From contig CAWHQR010000005.1 of the NCBI GenBank assembly GCA_963831605.1, forward strand, positions 186,001 through 250,000: a DNA stretch of 64,000 bases, in the 5' to 3' direction. A program made the translations under genes and the position numbers. Position 1 is the stretch's first letter, and every line of letters begins with the position of its first letter. Below, piece by piece: positions 62,329-64,000 of this stretch. The DNA comes from DASUPK01 sp963831605. GTDB taxonomy: Bacteria > Actinomycetota > Thermoleophilia > Solirubrobacterales > 70-9. The notes beneath the pieces are model-generated. The model was not told the DNA's origin. It did no database searches and saw nothing but the letters and a program-made list of their open reading frames with translations.

Positions 62329-63258
62329 GTGCTGGTCTCCTATTGCGTGGTCAACACCAACGGGCGGGATCTCCTGCTCTCCTGCCTCGAGGCGATCGAG
62401 CGAACGACGCCATCCGATCTCGAGCACGAGATCCTGGTGCTCGACAACGCCTCCGACGACGGCTCGGCTGAGGCCGTGCGGGCGCTGGGACGGGACGTCC
62501 GCCTGATCGCGCTCGATCGCCGGGCCGGCAAGGCGGAAAACGACAGCCGCCTGCTTCGGGAGGCGCGGGGCGAGTTCTGCCTGCTCCTAAACGAGGACTC
62601 GGAGCTTCAGCCCGGCGCCGTGGCTGCCCTGCTCGGCGCCCTGCAGTCCGATCGCGAGGCGGCCGCCGCCGGTGCACAGCTCCTGTCCCCGGATGGCCGG
62701 GAGGTTCCCTGCGCCTGGCGACTGCCGGGGATCGAGACCGCGCTGGCCGGAGCGTTCTTCCTGCATCGTCGGTTCACCGTCGAGAGTGGCGGGAGCGGTA
62801 CCCGGCCGGTCGGTTGGGTGCAGTCGAGCGCCATGATGGTCAGGCGGGAAGCCGCGGAGCAGGTCGGCTGGCTCGACCCCGAGTTCTTCGTCTACTCCGA
62901 CGAGACCGATTTCTGCAAACGCCTCGGCGACGCCGGCTGGAAGATCCTCTTCGTGCCCTCGGCCCGTGCGATCCACCATGACCAGATGGCCCAGGACGCT
63001 CCCGGAGCCGCCCGGCGAATCGTCGAATACCACCGCAACCGCGACCGCTACCTGCGCAAGCACCACGGCCGGGTCGAGGCGCTCCTGATGCGCCCGCTGC
63101 TCGCCTGGCCACATCTGCTGCGCGCCCTCGCCGCGGTCTTCCTGCCCGGCCACTCCCCGCAGCGCTACTGGCTGCACGCGTGCCAGGCGCTCTTCCCCGG
63201 TCGCGGCGATGGGATCCGCGAAGCGGCGGAGGCGTACAACCGGGCCTTAGGGTCGTAG
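62329..63258 (+). CDS. Glycosyltransferase family 2 (rhamnosyltransferase-like)
   Basis: 309 residues from GTG. VSYCVVNTNGRDLLLSCLEAI, LVLDNASDDGSAEAV, LLNEDSELQPGAVAALL (metal/nucleotide region), WVQSSAMMVRREAAEQVGWLDPEFFVYSDETDFCKRLGDAGWK and the HHDQM motif match WbbL-like sugar transferases. It has no membrane span. GTG 62329 is taken as the start because the family N-terminus begins there. Confidence 0.9.
   Translation: MLVSYCVVNTNGRDLLLSCLEAIERTTPSDLEHEILVLDNASDDGSAEAVRALGRDVRLIALDRRAGKAENDSRLLREARGEFCLLLNEDSELQPGAVAALLGALQSDREAAAAGAQLLSPDGREVPCAWRLPGIETALAGAFFLHRRFTVESGGSGTRPVGWVQSSAMMVRREAAEQVGWLDPEFFVYSDETDFCKRLGDAGWKILFVPSARAIHHDQMAQDAPGAARRIVEYHRNRDRYLRKHHGRVEALLMRPLLAWPHLLRALAAVFLPGHSPQRYWLHACQALFPGRGDGIREAAEAYNRALGS
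63248..63253 (+). promoter_or_regulatory. Putative -10 element (TAGGGT) of the last glycosyltransferase gene
   Basis: TAGGGT lies 7 nt before GTG 63261, inside the 3' end of the preceding gene. It may give an internal leaderless transcript. Confidence 0.35.
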
Positions 63259-63260
63259 CC

Positions 63261-64000
63261 GTGCGCATCCAGGTCGTCTCCCAGATGTGGCCCAGCCCCG
63301 AACAGCCGGACCTCGGCAGCTTCCTCGTACCGCTGACGCGCGAGCTCGAGGCACTCGGGCACGAGGTGGAGGTCTCCTCGATCAGCCAGCGGGGTGGCTC
63401 GCGCTCGAAGTACCTGCGCCTGGCGAGGGAGTCCCGTGCGGCCGCCCGCCGCTTCGCGCCTGACGTCGTGTTCGCCCACTTTCTCTTTCCCTCGGGCGCC
63501 GCGGGGGCGCTCGCGGCGCGGGCCGCCGGCGCGCCCCTCGTCGTCATGGCCCACGGCCAGGATGTGGCCAATCTGGGCCGGATCCCCGGCGTCACCGCCG
63601 CGACCCGATGGGTGCTGCGCCGCTCCTCGGCCGTGATCGCCAACTCGCGGTGGCTCGCCGAACGCCTGGTGCAGAGAATTCCCGCGGCCGAGACCAAGAT
63701 CGAGGTCGCCGACTGCGGCGTTGACCTGGACGCCTTCTCCCCACGCTCAGCGACGGAGGCGCGTGCCGCCCTCGGCTGGGACGGCGACGGCCCGGCCTTC
63801 CTCTGCGTCGGCTCGCTGATCGAGCGAAAGAACGTGGAGCGTCTGGCCGATGCATTCGCGGCCCTGGGTCGTGGGCGCCTGGCCTTCGTGGGGGACGGCC
63901 CCGAGCGAAGCAAGCTCGAAGGCCAGGCCGGGGTCACCCTGGCCGGCCGAATTCCGCACCAGGACGTCTCGCAATGGGTGGCCGCCTGCGACGTCCTCTG
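63261..64000 (+). CDS. Glycosyltransferase family 4, 3' truncated by window end
   Basis: 246 visible residues from GTG, frame open to the edge: VRIQVVSQMWPSPEQPDLGSF, LEALGHEVEVSSISQRGG, PLVVMAHGQDVANLG, IANSRWLAERLV, VADCGVDLDAFSP, FLCVGSLIERKNVERLADAFAAL and FVGDGPERSKLE. These are the N-terminal domain and the linker/first part of the C-terminal domain of GT4 (GT-B) enzymes; the catalytic E(x7)E would lie beyond the window. It starts 2 nt after the GT2 stop and continues the polysaccharide locus. Confidence 0.9.
   Translation, partial: MRIQVVSQMWPSPEQPDLGSFLVPLTRELEALGHEVEVSSISQRGGSRSKYLRLARESRAAARRFAPDVVFAHFLFPSGAAGALAARAAGAPLVVMAHGQDVANLGRIPGVTAATRWVLRRSSAVIANSRWLAERLVQRIPAAETKIEVADCGVDLDAFSPRSATEARAALGWDGDGPAFLCVGSLIERKNVERLADAFAALGRGRLAFVGDGPERSKLEGQAGVTLAGRIPHQDVSQWVAACDVL

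Overview
The window is high-GC, gene-dense DNA with many GTG and some TTG starts, hexamers of the form xAxxxT just upstream of start codons, separate PurS/PurQ/PurL subunits, and no sign of phage or transposons. This fits an actinobacterium. The gene content (DUF3105, TMEM175-type channel, Rv2578c-type radical SAM protein, ThiS-ThiG fusion) suggests the Thermoleophilia/Solirubrobacterales branch. That placement is inference; no rRNA is present to test it.

Layout. 1-5.3 kb: 3' end of clpB, then a membrane-anchored protein coupled to a multidomain cell-wall hydrolase, and an enoyl-CoA hydratase. 5.3-19.5 kb: a purine biosynthesis cluster (purD, purE, purB, purC, purS, purQ, purL, purF, purN, purH; no purM or purK here) with a GYD protein, a GST-N-like protein and a SnoaL-like protein interspersed, and a decayed six-repeat YWTD beta-propeller gene between purL and purF. 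19.5-24 kb: tRNA-Lys, a cysteine-free Rrf2 regulator, and a sulfate ABC transporter operon on the minus strand. 24.1-25.9 kb: a radical SAM gene with a consensus LexA box touching its start codon, and an unknown helical protein. 25.8-28.9 kb: thiamin genes (thiO and a thiS-thiG fusion behind a TPP riboswitch; thiE divergent). 29.5-37.8 kb: lpd, a TMEM175-like channel, a DsbA-like isomerase, pdhA-pdhB-pdhC, lipB and lipA, so the pyruvate dehydrogenase complex sits beside its lipoylation enzymes.

37.8-42.7 kb: secreted and membrane proteins (TIM-barrel/peptidoglycan-binding protein, rhomboid protease, D-Ala-D-Ala carboxypeptidase, membrane proteins). 42.7-47.5 kb: a broken PD-(D/E)XK nuclease gene, two tRNA-Ala genes, glutamate dehydrogenase, a long acidic disordered protein and a diguanylate cyclase. 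47.5-54 kb: small enzymes, an AlkX/YcaQ-like protein, an ammonium transporter, a LysR regulator, a universal stress protein, and a protein whose C-terminus looks like a degenerate TIR-like domain. 54-57.9 kb: metF, a hydrolase, DUF3105 and a PGRP-type amidase. 57.9-64 kb: a surface-polysaccharide locus (FemAB-like and GNAT acyltransferases, priming sugar transferase, four glycosyltransferases, the last cut by the window end).

Cross-cutting signals. At about twenty genes a -10-like hexamer (most often TAGGCT) lies 6-10 nt before the start codon with no Shine-Dalgarno, which predicts leaderless mRNAs. Three divergent pairs have overlapping, oppositely oriented -10 elements. Four convergent pairs share a CTAG stop palindrome. 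The best candidates for new biology are the LexA-box radical SAM gene, the TIR-like protein, the ThiS-ThiG fusion with an internal diglycine, and the promoter architecture.
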